The position numbers were made by a program, and so were the translations under genes. Of a DNA stretch of 64,000 bases, positions 16,809 through 25,117 are shown piece by piece; within the stretch, counting starts at the first letter, position 1; each line of letters opens with the position of its first letter. The stretch covers positions 62,001 through 126,000 of the forward strand of contig JAEUWC010000020.1 in NCBI GenBank assembly GCA_016786465.1. Reading direction: 5' to 3'. The stretch comes from Bdellovibrionales bacterium. GTDB taxonomy: Bacteria > Bdellovibrionota > UBA1018. Under the pieces are notes generated by a model, which made no database searches, was not told the origin of the DNA, and was given only the letters and a program-made list of their open reading frames with translations.

Positions 16809-18743
16809 ATGTCATTTAAGGGTCCCGAAGATTTTGAAGTTCTGGTGATTGGTGGAGGGCACGCCGGTTGTGAAGCGGCCTATTCTTCCGCACGTCTAGG
16901 ACGCAAGACGGCGATGCTGACCTTGAATCCTTCTAGAATCGGATTCATGTCCTGTAACCCCGCCATCGGGGGTTTGGCAAAGGGACAATTAGTTAAAGAA
17001 ATCGATGCCTTAGGCGGAATTATGGGTTTGAATACGGATCGTTCAGCGATCCAGTTCAAGCGCCTGAATTCTAGCAAGGGTCCCGCCGTAAGGTCTTCGC
17101 GAGCTCAATGCGATAAGGCCCTTTACTCCCTGAACATGCAAAGCACGCTTCGCGAACTTCCGGGTCTTTCGATAGTTGAAGCCGAAGCCACAAAAATTTT
17201 GATCGAAGGTCTCCAGGTCGTGGGCGTTGAACTTCGCGATGGTTCGCAGATTCGAGCCCGCGCCGTCGTCATTACATCAGGAACTTTTTTGCAAGCGATC
17301 ATGCACACAGGACTTTCGCAGCAAGAAGGTGGGCGCCTAGGGGATGTGGCTGCCAAGGGTTTAAGCGGAAGTCTTCGTGAACTTGGATTTCGGCTTTCGC
17401 GCTTGAAGACGGGGACTCCGCCGCGGCTTCATCGAAATTCTTTGGATTATTCCAAGATGGCCGAACAGTTTGGCGATGCCGTACCTTCACGCTTCAGTTT
17501 CTACGATAAAAGCGCCGTTTTTCCGTATCTTCCGCAAGTGGCCTGCCACATCACTTACACCAATGAAAAAACGCACGAATGGATTGAAAAGAATTTTGAT
17601 CGTTCGCCCATGTTCACGGGAATCATTCAAGGTGTTGGACCACGGTACTGTCCGTCGATTGAAGACAAGGTGAAGCGTTTTCGCGAAAGGGATCGCCACC
17701 AGATTTTTGTCGAACCCGAAGGATTGACCACGGATGAAATGTACATCAATGGGATTTCAACCAGCCTTCCTGCAGACGTGCAGGAACAGTTTGTCCGCAC
17801 GATTGTTGGACTTGAAAACGCCCAGTTCATTAAGTTTGGTTACGCGGTGGAATACGATGCTGTCGATGCACGGCAACTTCGCGCGACTTTGGAATCGAAA
17901 GACTGGAAGGGTCTTTTTTGTGCCGGACAGATCAACGGGACGTCGGGTTACGAAGAAGCAGGGGCCCAAGGTTTGATTGCTGGAATCAATGCCGCACTGT
18001 CCGTTAGGGATAGTGGTGAGTTTATTCTTTCTAGAATAGATGGCTACATAGGCGTTTTAATTGATGATTTGATCCTAAAAGGGGCGGATGAACCCTACCG
18101 GATGTTTACTTCTAGGGCAGAATACCGGCTTTTGCTTCGAGAAGACAATGCCGACCTAAGACTTTCGCCCCGTGCGATTGAATTGGGAATCTTGGATTCG
18201 GAACAAGCTGAAATTTTTTATCGCAAGCAAGAAGCCATTCAATCGGGACGTGAACAGATCCGGAATCGGTTTTTCTATCCAACGGAAAAAACCAATCGCG
18301 TACTGGCCGAAGCTGGAAGCGCTGAAATTCGAGACAAGATTTCTGCGGAAGTTTTGTTGAAACGTCCTGAAATGGATCTTTCGAAAGTACAGGAATTAAG
18401 CCGTAAGGTCGCTGAAGGAGAAGAAGATCCCCGACCTGTTTTGGATTTGAGTGGCGTTTCAACAGACGCCATTGAGCAGATCGAGATCCAAGTGAAGTAT
18501 GAAGGTTACATTCAAAGGGATCTTGAACTTTTGGAAGGCTTACGAAAGAGCGAGGAAGTCCTGATCCCTTCAAATTTGGATTTTTCTTTGATCCCAGGGC
18601 TGTCCGCCGAAATTCAAGGACGGCTTCGGGTTGCAAGGCCTGAAACTTTGGGGCAAGCGAGCCGATTGCCCGGCGTAACACCAGCTGCGATGGCCAATTT
18701 GATGATTTTCATGAAAATGAATGACCGGCAGGTTGCCCAGTGA
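16809..18743 (+). CDS. mnmG: tRNA uridine-5-carboxymethylaminomethyl modification enzyme MnmG
   Basis: MnmG (GidA) is the FAD- and NADH-dependent partner of MnmE in wobble-uridine modification. The 644-residue product begins with the dinucleotide motif VLVIGGGHAGCEAA (about 12-25). It carries SCNPAIGGLAKGQLVKEIDALGG, the family signature GTFLQAIMHTG and the GYEEAGAQG segment. The C-terminal LSLIPGLSAEIQGRLRVARPETLGQASRLPGVTPA-type helical domain is complete. No ribosome-binding site precedes ATG 16809; the codon sits in the loop of a GACCC/GGGTC inverted repeat (16801-16824). Its stop overlaps the GTG of rsmG. Confidence 0.97.
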   Translation: MSFKGPEDFEVLVIGGGHAGCEAAYSSARLGRKTAMLTLNPSRIGFMSCNPAIGGLAKGQLVKEIDALGGIMGLNTDRSAIQFKRLNSSKGPAVRSSRAQCDKALYSLNMQSTLRELPGLSIVEAEATKILIEGLQVVGVELRDGSQIRARAVVITSGTFLQAIMHTGLSQQEGGRLGDVAAKGLSGSLRELGFRLSRLKTGTPPRLHRNSLDYSKMAEQFGDAVPSRFSFYDKSAVFPYLPQVACHITYTNEKTHEWIEKNFDRSPMFTGIIQGVGPRYCPSIEDKVKRFRERDRHQIFVEPEGLTTDEMYINGISTSLPADVQEQFVRTIVGLENAQFIKFGYAVEYDAVDARQLRATLESKDWKGLFCAGQINGTSGYEEAGAQGLIAGINAALSVRDSGEFILSRIDGYIGVLIDDLILKGADEPYRMFTSRAEYRLLLREDNADLRLSPRAIELGILDSEQAEIFYRKQEAIQSGREQIRNRFFYPTEKTNRVLAEAGSAEIRDKISAEVLLKRPEMDLSKVQELSRKVAEGEEDPRPVLDLSGVSTDAIEQIEIQVKYEGYIQRDLELLEGLRKSEEVLIPSNLDFSLIPGLSAEIQGRLRVARPETLGQASRLPGVTPAAMANLMIFMKMNDRQVAQ

Positions 18744-19414
18744 CTTCGATTGACGGTTCTGTTGATGAACTTTCAACCCTTTTAAAAGGGTCTAGGGCTT
18801 TGGACCTTTCCCCCAATCAAGTGGCCCGCGTTTTGGACTTTTACCGGGTCCTTCTTGCCGGGAATGCTCGGCAAAATTTGACCCGTCTTACGACCCCGAT
18901 GCAGTTTTTCGAAGGACACCTGCTGGATGTGGTTGAATTGCATGCGTCTGGGACACTTCAGTTTCCTGCTGCTGACTGGGGCAGTGGTTGCGGGGTTCCT
19001 GGGCTGCTTTATAGCGCCGTTTATGGCGGGGATTGGGTTTTGGTCGAAAGCGAAAAGGCTAAGGCGGCATTTCTTGCCGAAGCGGTCGAAGAATTGGGTC
19101 TTTCGAGCAGTACCCGGGTTTATGTAGGGCGGGGCGAGGACTTTTTAAAGAAAGAGCGCGCCGGATCTTTAGTGGCCAGGGCAGTGGGTCCGGTTGAAAG
19201 ATTCTGGGGTTGGGCGGAAAAAAGTTCCACGTGGAACAATTTAGTTCTTTTGAAAGCCAAGTCCTGGGATCAAGAATGGGACGAATTTAAGCGGAAACAA
19301 AAGAAGTCGACCTGGCAGATTCAAAAAACACACGCGTATGAAGTCGGCCCCGAAAAGATTCAACGCAAGATTGTTTCAATTGTTCCACGTGGAACAAATT
19401 CGTCAAAACAGTGA
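18740..19414 (+). CDS. rsmG: 16S rRNA (guanine-527-N7) methyltransferase RsmG
   Basis: RsmG (GidB) methylates G527 of 16S rRNA with S-adenosylmethionine. The 224-residue product has the N-terminal helical part (LLAGNARQNLTRLTTPMQFFEGHLLD, close to the usual NLTAI...HLLDSL signature). The AdoMet-binding loop is DWGSGCGVPGLL, where the family normally has DVGSGAGFPG, and it keeps ARAVG near 170. It is a fairly divergent member. GTG 18740 overlaps the mnmG stop (GTGA). Two parS centromere sites are embedded in its 3' half, which constrains the codons for SSTWNN and VPRGTN. Confidence 0.9.
   Translation: MTSIDGSVDELSTLLKGSRALDLSPNQVARVLDFYRVLLAGNARQNLTRLTTPMQFFEGHLLDVVELHASGTLQFPAADWGSGCGVPGLLYSAVYGGDWVLVESEKAKAAFLAEAVEELGLSSSTRVYVGRGEDFLKKERAGSLVARAVGPVERFWGWAEKSSTWNNLVLLKAKSWDQEWDEFKRKQKKSTWQIQKTHAYEVGPEKIQRKIVSIVPRGTNSSKQ
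19223..19238. promoter_or_regulatory. parS site 1
   Basis: The core GTTCCACGTGGAAC (19224-19237) is a perfect 14-bp palindrome. The 16-mer differs from the Pseudomonas-type parS TGTTCCACGTGGAACA only at its first base. ParB would load here; it lies inside rsmG, about 0.5 kb before parA. Confidence 0.9.
19381..19396. promoter_or_regulatory. parS site 2 (perfect)
   Basis: TGTTCCACGTGGAACA is a perfect 16-bp palindrome, extending to 18 bp with flanking bases (19380-19397), and identical to the Pseudomonas-type parS. It lies in the last codons of rsmG, about 17 kb from oriC. Confidence 0.95.
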
Positions 19415-19736
19415 CAGACCGATTTGGTCAAAAAATACTCAGATTCAAATTTTTCAAAAAATTTTGGATATTCCCCTTGCGCGGATTTGAGTGTCCACCT
19501 ACCCTAATTTTGTAGGGCGGAAGTTTTCTGAGTGTTCACGAATAATCCGACCCAGACTAAGTTTTAATCAGCTGGCTTCAGTTGAATACCCACCACAATC
19601 ACTGAATGCGCCGGGAGGCTCCCCGAAGGATCTTGAAAAGGGGCCTCCCAAAGCTGCTAAAAAGTCCGAATTTTCGATTGCGTTGTCCGGCATTTCAAGA
19701 CAACCAAGGGCGACTCAAAACGAATCGGGGGGTTCC
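19415..19736 (+). promoter_or_regulatory. parA leader region with a stem-loop
   Basis: These 322 bp separate rsmG from the preferred ATG of parA. The first 80 bp are AT-rich (FTS-like runs of A and T near 19440-19475) and may hold the parAB promoter, although no convincing -35/-10 pair was found. The parA frame is open back to a GTG at 19491, so part of the region could be an N-terminal extension. A bulged stem-loop lies at 19613-19649: GGGAGGC pairs with GCCTCCC, then CCC with GGG after a one-base bulge. No T-run follows, so it is not an ordinary terminator. Confidence 0.45.
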
Positions 19737-20585
19737 ATGGGAAAAGTCATCGCAATTGCCAACCAAAAAGGTGGAGTCGGTAAGACCACCACAGCGGTGA
19801 ACCTAGCTGCATCTTTGGCAGTCGCCGAAAAGCGAGTCCTTTTGATTGATTTTGATCCCCAAGGAAACGCGTCTTCCGCGCTTGGAATTGATCGCAACCA
19901 GATTAATTCAACAAACTCTGTTTATTATGCCCTATTGGGTGAAACCCCTCTTTCTCAAGTGATTCGTCCGACCGAGATGGATTGCCTTTTTGTTGCTCCA
20001 ACGACGCCGGATTTAGCGGGCGCCGAGATTGAACTGGTCAGCACTTTTTCGCGTGAATCCAAATTGAAGACCGCGATTGCCGAAGTGAAATCCCAATACG
20101 ATTACATTCTGATCGACTGCCCTCCGTCACTGGGCCTTTTGACCATTAACGCATTAACTGCGGCGGACAGCTATTTGGTCCCCATGCAGTGTGAATATTT
20201 TGCGTTAGAAGGTGTCAGCGATCTGATGAAGACCGTTTCGTTGATTCGTCAAAGTGTGAATCCACAGCTTCAAGACGAAGGGATCGTTTTGACGATGTTT
20301 GATGGAAGAAATAACCTGGCTAATGAAGTCGTTAAGGAAGTTCGCAGCCACTTTGGTTCGCTAGCATTTGAAACCATTGTTCCGCGTAACGTTCGGCTCA
20401 GTGAATGTTCCAGCTTTGGAAAGCCGGTTCTTTTGTACGACATCGATTCAAAGGGTTGTTTGTCCTATTTGAATCTTGCGAAAGAATTTCTAGCCCGCAA
20501 TCAACCCGTTGAACAAAAGCCGGTTCCACCCGCGCTTCGGGTACAGGCGCCACAGGCGGCGGGTCAAACGGGTCAGGCAGTTTAG
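19737..20585 (+). CDS. parA: Chromosome-partitioning ATPase ParA (Soj)
   Basis: ParA is a dimerising ATPase that binds DNA non-specifically and moves ParB-parS complexes apart. The 282-residue product begins MGKVIAIANQKGGVGKTTT, the deviant Walker A motif with the signature lysine. LIDFDPQGN follows near residue 40 and the Walker B-like ILIDCPPSLG near 122. ATG 19737 matches the usual ParA start; an extension of 82 low-complexity residues to GTG 19491 is possible but unsupported. The C-terminus has a Pro/Gln-rich tail. The gene lies between the parS sites and parB and is transcribed with parB and the bactofilin. Confidence 0.96.
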   Translation: MGKVIAIANQKGGVGKTTTAVNLAASLAVAEKRVLLIDFDPQGNASSALGIDRNQINSTNSVYYALLGETPLSQVIRPTEMDCLFVAPTTPDLAGAEIELVSTFSRESKLKTAIAEVKSQYDYILIDCPPSLGLLTINALTAADSYLVPMQCEYFALEGVSDLMKTVSLIRQSVNPQLQDEGIVLTMFDGRNNLANEVVKEVRSHFGSLAFETIVPRNVRLSECSSFGKPVLLYDIDSKGCLSYLNLAKEFLARNQPVEQKPVPPALRVQAPQAAGQTGQAV

Positions 20586-20613
20586 TTTTCAGGTTTTTCA
20601 GGAGTATTGATTT

Positions 20614-21624
20614 ATGGCAGGCAAAACGGTTCTAGGTCGCGGTTTAGGTTCTCTTTTCCCACCCATTCAACCCGCACAAACTTCGGGAACGACGGGGACG
20701 GGTGCAACCCAAGCAGGCATCCCGACGCCGACTTTGAATGCTCCGATTTACCAACAGCAGAGCACGGATAGCAGCCGTGATCGGCACCCCGGAATCAGCC
20801 TTGCTTCGATCCAAGAAATCATTGCAAACCCCTATCAGCCACGACGTGACTTTGATGAATCAGCCTTAGAAGAATTAGCGGCATCGATCAAAGCCAGTGG
20901 AATTATTCAACCGCTTGTCGTTCGTAAATCCAGCCAAGGCTACGAATTGATCGCGGGCGAACGCCGCCTTCGCGCAGCCAAAAAAGCGGGATTGACCCAA
21001 GTTCCGATCGTGATTCGAAAATCAACGGACCGGGAATCGTTAGAAATTGCGCTGGTCGAAAACATTCAGCGCCAGGACCTAAATTGCATCGACGAAGCTT
21101 TGGCCTACCAACAGTTGATGGAAGACTTTGCCCTTACCCAGGAAGAAGTCGCCACGCGCGTGGGTAAAGAACGGGCCACGGTCGCCAACTGCCTTCGCCT
21201 TTTAAAGCTTCCGTCGGAAATCGTCGCTGAACTGAAGGGCGGAAACCTTTCGTTTGGGCATGGCAAAGCGATCTTAAGCTTAGAAGACCAGGCCGCACGA
21301 ATCGCCCTAAAAAATGAAATCCTTGCTAACAAGCTCAGCGTTCGATCAGCAGAATCCCGAGCCCAGGAGATCAAGAACGGTGGGAAAGCGGCGACCCAAG
21401 AATCCCAAGGGAATAAAGCAGCTCCGGCCGAACCGAAGAAATCCACACCTTTGACGCAGCGTTTGGACAACCTGTCTCGCGAATTGTCCCGAACCTGGTC
21501 GGCCAAGGTTGAAATTTCTGGATCCGATCAAAAGGGGAAGATTTCGATCCACTATTCAAATCGACAGGAACTTGATCGAATCCTATCCGCCATGCAGAAT
21601 GAAAAGACATGGCAGACCAGCTGA
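20614..21624 (+). CDS. parB: Chromosome-partitioning CTPase ParB (Spo0J)
   Basis: ParB loads at parS, clamps DNA in a CTP-dependent manner and spreads. The 336-residue product opens with the ParA-interacting motif GRGLGSLFP (8-16). A low-complexity linker follows, then the CTP-binding domain with IANPYQPRRDF, the AGERRLRAA motif (GERR at 115-118) and ENIQRQDLN near 149. The helix-turn-helix region TQEEVATRVGKERATVANCLRLL lies in the middle, and the C-terminal dimerisation domain ends the protein. The two parS palindromes in rsmG are its presumed targets. It overlaps the bactofilin gene by 16 bp. Confidence 0.97.
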   Translation: MAGKTVLGRGLGSLFPPIQPAQTSGTTGTGATQAGIPTPTLNAPIYQQQSTDSSRDRHPGISLASIQEIIANPYQPRRDFDESALEELAASIKASGIIQPLVVRKSSQGYELIAGERRLRAAKKAGLTQVPIVIRKSTDRESLEIALVENIQRQDLNCIDEALAYQQLMEDFALTQEEVATRVGKERATVANCLRLLKLPSEIVAELKGGNLSFGHGKAILSLEDQAARIALKNEILANKLSVRSAESRAQEIKNGGKAATQESQGNKAAPAEPKKSTPLTQRLDNLSRELSRTWSAKVEISGSDQKGKISIHYSNRQELDRILSAMQNEKTWQTS

Positions 21625-22001
21625 ACTTAAAATCACCGATCACCCACTTCGCAGTTACCGGGGTCCTAGACCGCGGCTGTGAGTTTGAAGGGAAGCTTTC
21701 CTTTCAAGGAACCGTTAGAATCAGCGGAATGTTTCGTGGAGACATCTTCACGCCCGACACCCTGATCATCGGCGAAGGAGCCCGAATCCAGGCCAATGTC
21801 GAAGCCGGAACAGTGATTATCAGCGGCGAATTCAGCGGCAGTGTTCGTGCCCGTCACCGCGTAGAAATCCACCAACCCGCCATTTTCAAAGGCGATATCT
21901 TGACTCCTTCACTTCGGGTCGAAGAGGGAGTCATTTTCGAAGGAAGTTCGAAGATGGTCACCCAACCCGCAGCCCCTGGAAAATCTTCCATCGCGAACTA
22001 A
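21609..22001 (+). CDS. Bactofilin
   Basis: Bactofilins are small beta-helical cytoskeletal proteins that polymerise without nucleotides. The 130-residue product has the characteristic right-handed beta-helix repeats (RGCEFEGKLSFQGTVRISG, then IFTPDTLIIGEGARIQANVEAG and VIISGEFSG), short polar termini, and the usual size. The start overlaps the parB stop region by 16 bp, so it is translationally coupled to parB. Linkage of bactofilin with ParABS is known in Myxococcus, where bactofilin filaments position the segregation machinery; a similar role here is an inference from gene coupling. Confidence 0.93.
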   Translation: MADQLNLKSPITHFAVTGVLDRGCEFEGKLSFQGTVRISGMFRGDIFTPDTLIIGEGARIQANVEAGTVIISGEFSGSVRARHRVEIHQPAIFKGDILTPSLRVEEGVIFEGSSKMVTQPAAPGKSSIAN

Positions 22002-22008
22002 TGCGTCC

Positions 22009-22037
22009 TTGACCGGCCGTTTAAGCGCATGTTACCC
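22009..22037 (+). promoter_or_regulatory. Candidate promoter of the ATP synthase operon
   Basis: TTGACC (22009-22014), 17-bp spacer, TTACCC (22032-22037), in the only gap (69 bp) between the bactofilin and the atp genes. The -10 match is weak. Confidence 0.3.
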
Positions 22038-22070
22038 CGCTGATGTTCCAAACATTTAGGGAGATTCCGC

Positions 22071-22511
22071 GTGGACGCCATCCTCAACCAGCTTGGCATT
22101 AACAGCTCGATCTACGTTCAGTTCGTCGTATTCATTGTGTTTTTTCTTTTGGCATCCCAGCTTTTTTTCAAGCCGATGCTGAAGCTTTTTGAATACCGGA
22201 ATCGTCGCACCGTTCAGGACCGCGAAGCTGCCGAAAAACTGATGGCTGAAGCCAATCTTAAGTTCGAAGAATATCGCCAGCGCCTGAACCATGAACGCCT
22301 TCAAGCGCGTAAACAGCTGGACTCGCTTTTGCTTGAAGTGAAAAAAGAAGAAGCTGCGATTTTGAACGCGGCCCGCACTGAAGCAAAAAAAATCACGCAA
22401 GATGCGCTGGAATCAGCGCAACAACAAAAAGATAAAATCACGCAATCGCTTAAGGCAGAAGTCGACCAAATTGCCAAAGCGATCAGCGAAAAATTACTGA
22501 GCCACAAGTAG
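22071..22511 (+). CDS. atpF': ATP synthase F0 subunit b' (first b-type subunit)
   Basis: This is part of the peripheral stalk that holds F1 against rotation. The 146-residue product has one N-terminal transmembrane helix (IYVQFVVFIVFFLLASQLFF, about 14-33) and then a long charged coiled coil to the end. Two adjacent b-type genes, as here, indicate a b/b' heterodimeric stalk of the sort found in cyanobacteria, alphaproteobacteria and deltaproteobacteria. GTG 22071 has an AGGGAGA ribosome-binding site. It is the first gene of the cluster; genes for subunits a and c are not upstream. Confidence 0.9.
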   Translation: MDAILNQLGINSSIYVQFVVFIVFFLLASQLFFKPMLKLFEYRNRRTVQDREAAEKLMAEANLKFEEYRQRLNHERLQARKQLDSLLLEVKKEEAAILNAARTEAKKITQDALESAQQQKDKITQSLKAEVDQIAKAISEKLLSHK

Positions 22512-22517
22512 AAAAAA

Positions 22518-23015
22518 ATGGATCATTCAGCAGCAGCATCAATTTCGACGTTATTCTGGCCCGCGGTCAACCTGTCCATCCTGGTGGGCACTATTTTTTA
22601 TACGACTCGCGAACAAAGAAAATCGTTCGTCAAGGACCGCCACTTCAAACTTCGTGATGAAGTTGAAAATGTTTCGCGCCAGCTTAAAGAAGCGCAAGTC
22701 AAGTACAATGAATTTTCGGCCAAAATGAAAGCGATCGAAGCGGAAGTTGAAGCCATCCGCGACCAAGCGCAAGGCGATGCTGAATTCATGAAGGCCAAGG
22801 TCCTTTCTGAAGCGAAGCGTTTAGCGACCGCAATTGTTTCCGACGCAAAGACCTCAACCGATGGACTGTTTCAGGATCTTCGCAGTGATCTGCGAACCGA
22901 TATGGCGAACTGGGTAATCGATCGCGCCGAAGGAATTCTTCGTGATCGTCTGACAGCGGATGATCGCGCCAAGATTCGTAGCGAATTTTCACAGCAACTG
23001 GGAGCGTCTCGATGA
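22518..23015 (+). CDS. atpF: ATP synthase F0 subunit b
   Basis: This is the second peripheral-stalk subunit, 165 residues. It has a short transmembrane segment (FWPAVNLSILVGTIFYTT, about 12-29) followed by a charged helix with many Lys, Glu and Ala, ending near the delta-binding tail (RAKIRSEFSQQLGASR). It follows b' by 6 bp and overlaps the delta gene by 4 bp (ATGA). The two b-type proteins are clearly different in sequence, as expected for a heterodimer rather than a recent duplication. Confidence 0.9.
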   Translation: MDHSAAASISTLFWPAVNLSILVGTIFYTTREQRKSFVKDRHFKLRDEVENVSRQLKEAQVKYNEFSAKMKAIEAEVEAIRDQAQGDAEFMKAKVLSEAKRLATAIVSDAKTSTDGLFQDLRSDLRTDMANWVIDRAEGILRDRLTADDRAKIRSEFSQQLGASR

Positions 23016-23572
23016 GCGTCGCACAGTCTTACGCAAAAGCCCTTTATGAAGCTTCACGTGATCAGGGCGTGAAGGCAGAAACCATCGAAGCGGCTGTTTA
23101 TACGGTTGCTTCGGCAATCGAAGGTTCAAAGCAACTTCGTGATGTTCTTTATTCACCGTCCACATCGGGATCTGACCGTTCAAAAGTTCTGGTGGCGCTT
23201 GCCGAAAAAGCGGTCACCGGAAAAGAAGGAAAACTGGTGGGACAGTTTTTAACGCTGTTGATGAAGAAAAGACGCTTAACCGTTCTTTCGGATATCGCAG
23301 GCGCTTTCAAGAAAGCGCGCGTTGAAGCTGAAGGCGGTGTTTTGGGAGTCGTCGCTTCTGCCGACGCCCTTAAGCAAGATGATCTAGAAAGCTTGGCCCG
23401 TGCGTTTACCGGCAAGCTTGGCAAAAAAGTCGTTTTTGAGACGAAGATCGATGCCGAACTTTTGGCCGGAATGAAGGTCACTGTGGGTGGCGTCACTTAC
23501 GACGGAACTTTGAAGAATCAATTATCCAGACTTCGAACCAACCTGATTCACGGTGGTTCGACCAGTCACTAA
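23012..23572 (+). CDS. atpH: ATP synthase F1 subunit delta
   Basis: Delta sits on top of F1 and joins it to the b subunits. The 186-residue product has the helical N-terminal domain (SVAQSYAKALYEASRDQG, a typical beginning) and the C-terminal part with VVASADAL and the conserved GGVTYDGTLKNQLSRLRTNL-type ending, which corresponds to the usual DGSVRGRLERL signature. Start ATG 23012 overlaps the stop of atpF. It lies 21 bp before atpA. Confidence 0.92.
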   Translation: MSVAQSYAKALYEASRDQGVKAETIEAAVYTVASAIEGSKQLRDVLYSPSTSGSDRSKVLVALAEKAVTGKEGKLVGQFLTLLMKKRRLTVLSDIAGAFKKARVEAEGGVLGVVASADALKQDDLESLARAFTGKLGKKVVFETKIDAELLAGMKVTVGGVTYDGTLKNQLSRLRTNLIHGGSTSH

Positions 23573-23593
23573 TAGAAGGCGATCGAGGAAAAT

Positions 23594-25102
23594 ATGCAAA
23601 TCAAGCCAGAAGAAATCACACAAATTCTAAAGACCCAGCTTTCGGACTTCGACAAAAAAATCGATGTTTCTGAATCCGGTTCAGTGGTCGCAGTCGGTGA
23701 CGGCGTCGCTAAAATCTACGGCCTGGAAAAAGCAATGGCCGGCGAGCTGGTTGAATTCGCAGGTGGCGTGAACGGGATGGTTCTGAACCTTGAAGAAGAA
23801 AGCGTCGGCGTCGCTATTTTGGGTGACGAAACCGAAATTAAAGAAGGAACTTCAGTTAAGCGCACTGGAAAAATCGTTCAGGTGCCCGTAGGCGAACAAC
23901 TTCTAGGCCGCGTGGTCAATGCCTTGGGACAAGCCATCGACGGAAAAGGCGAAATTTCTTCTAAAACTTTCCGTAAAGTTGAAATCAAAGCACCCGGCAT
24001 CGTTGAAAGACAGTCGGTTAAAGAGCCGCTTCAAACCGGCATTAAGGCCATCGACGGAATGATTCCAATCGGACGCGGTCAGCGCGAATTGATCATCGGT
24101 GACCGCCAAACCGGTAAAACCGCGATCGCAATCGACACGATCATCAATCAAAAGGGACGTGGCGTTTATTGTATCTACGTTGCTATCGGCCAAAAGCAAT
24201 CCACGGTTGCCCAGGTGGTGGACAAACTTCGCCAAGCCGGCGCATTGGATCACACGATCGTTGTTGCGGCGAACGCTTCAGACCAGGCGCCACTTCAGTT
24301 CTTGGCAGCCTACACGGGCGTCACGATGGGCGAATGGTTCCGCGACAACGGCAAACATGCCTTGATCGTGTACGACGACTTGACCAAGCAAGCGCAAGCG
24401 TATCGTCAATTGTCGCTTCTGCTTCGCCGCCCTCCAGGCCGTGAAGCGTACCCCGGCGACGTTTTCTATCTGCACTCGCGTTTGCTTGAACGTGCAGCAA
24501 AGTTGTCTGAAAAATTGGGTGGCGGTTCATTGACCGCCCTGCCGATTATTGAAACCCAGGCGGGTGACGTTTCGGCGTATATTCCTACTAACGTGATTTC
24601 GATCACCGACGGGCAGATTTTCTTGGAAACAGACTTGTTCTATTCCGGTATCCGCCCTGCGGTGAACGTCGGTATTTCCGTTTCGCGCGTCGGTGGATCG
24701 GCACAGATCAAAGCCATGCGCCAAGTCGCAGGTACCCTGCGTCTGGAACTGGCACAGTTCCGCGAAAAAGCGGCATTCGCCCAGTTTGGTTCGGACTTGG
24801 ATCCAGCAACCCAAAAGCAGTTGGCGCGCGGACAGCGTTTGACCGAGCTTCTGAAGCAAGGGCAGTACGCACCCATGCCGGTTGAAAAGCAAATCGTGGC
24901 CATCTTTGCCGGTACGCACGGATATTTGGACAAGCTTCCGATCGACAAGGTCAAAGCTTACGAAACCCAGCTTTTTGAATTCATCGAAAAGAAACATTCG
25001 GCAGTCTTCGAAGAAATCGTGAAGACCGGAAAATTGGATGACGGAACCAAAGAAAAATTGGTTTCGGCACTGAAGGAATTTGAAGGTGTTTTCGCGGTCT
25101 AA
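23594..25102 (+). CDS. atpA: ATP synthase F1 subunit alpha
   Basis: This is the non-catalytic nucleotide-binding subunit of the alpha3-beta3 ring. The 502-residue product has the Walker A motif GDRQTGKT at 169-176, exactly where it lies in E. coli AtpA. The family motif [17 protein letters not shown] follows, and the C-terminal helical domain is complete. The length is normal. A GAGGAAA ribosome-binding site precedes ATG 23594. The order delta-alpha-gamma-beta-epsilon is the standard one. Confidence 0.98.
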   Translation: MQIKPEEITQILKTQLSDFDKKIDVSESGSVVAVGDGVAKIYGLEKAMAGELVEFAGGVNGMVLNLEEESVGVAILGDETEIKEGTSVKRTGKIVQVPVGEQLLGRVVNALGQAIDGKGEISSKTFRKVEIKAPGIVERQSVKEPLQTGIKAIDGMIPIGRGQRELIIGDRQTGKTAIAIDTIINQKGRGVYCIYVAIGQKQSTVAQVVDKLRQAGALDHTIVVAANASDQAPLQFLAAYTGVTMGEWFRDNGKHALIVYDDLTKQAQAYRQLSLLLRRPPGREAYPGDVFYLHSRLLERAAKLSEKLGGGSLTALPIIETQAGDVSAYIPTNVISITDGQIFLETDLFYSGIRPAVNVGISVSRVGGSAQIKAMRQVAGTLRLELAQFREKAAFAQFGSDLDPATQKQLARGQRLTELLKQGQYAPMPVEKQIVAIFAGTHGYLDKLPIDKVKAYETQLFEFIEKKHSAVFEEIVKTGKLDDGTKEKLVSALKEFEGVFAV

Positions 25103-25117
25103 TCCGCTTAGGAATCT

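Noticed and set aside
19491-19736. 82-residue N-terminal extension of ParA from GTG 19491
   Set aside because: The extension is low complexity, not seen in typical ParA, and contains a leader stem-loop; the ATG at 19737 gives the canonical start. Not fully excluded.
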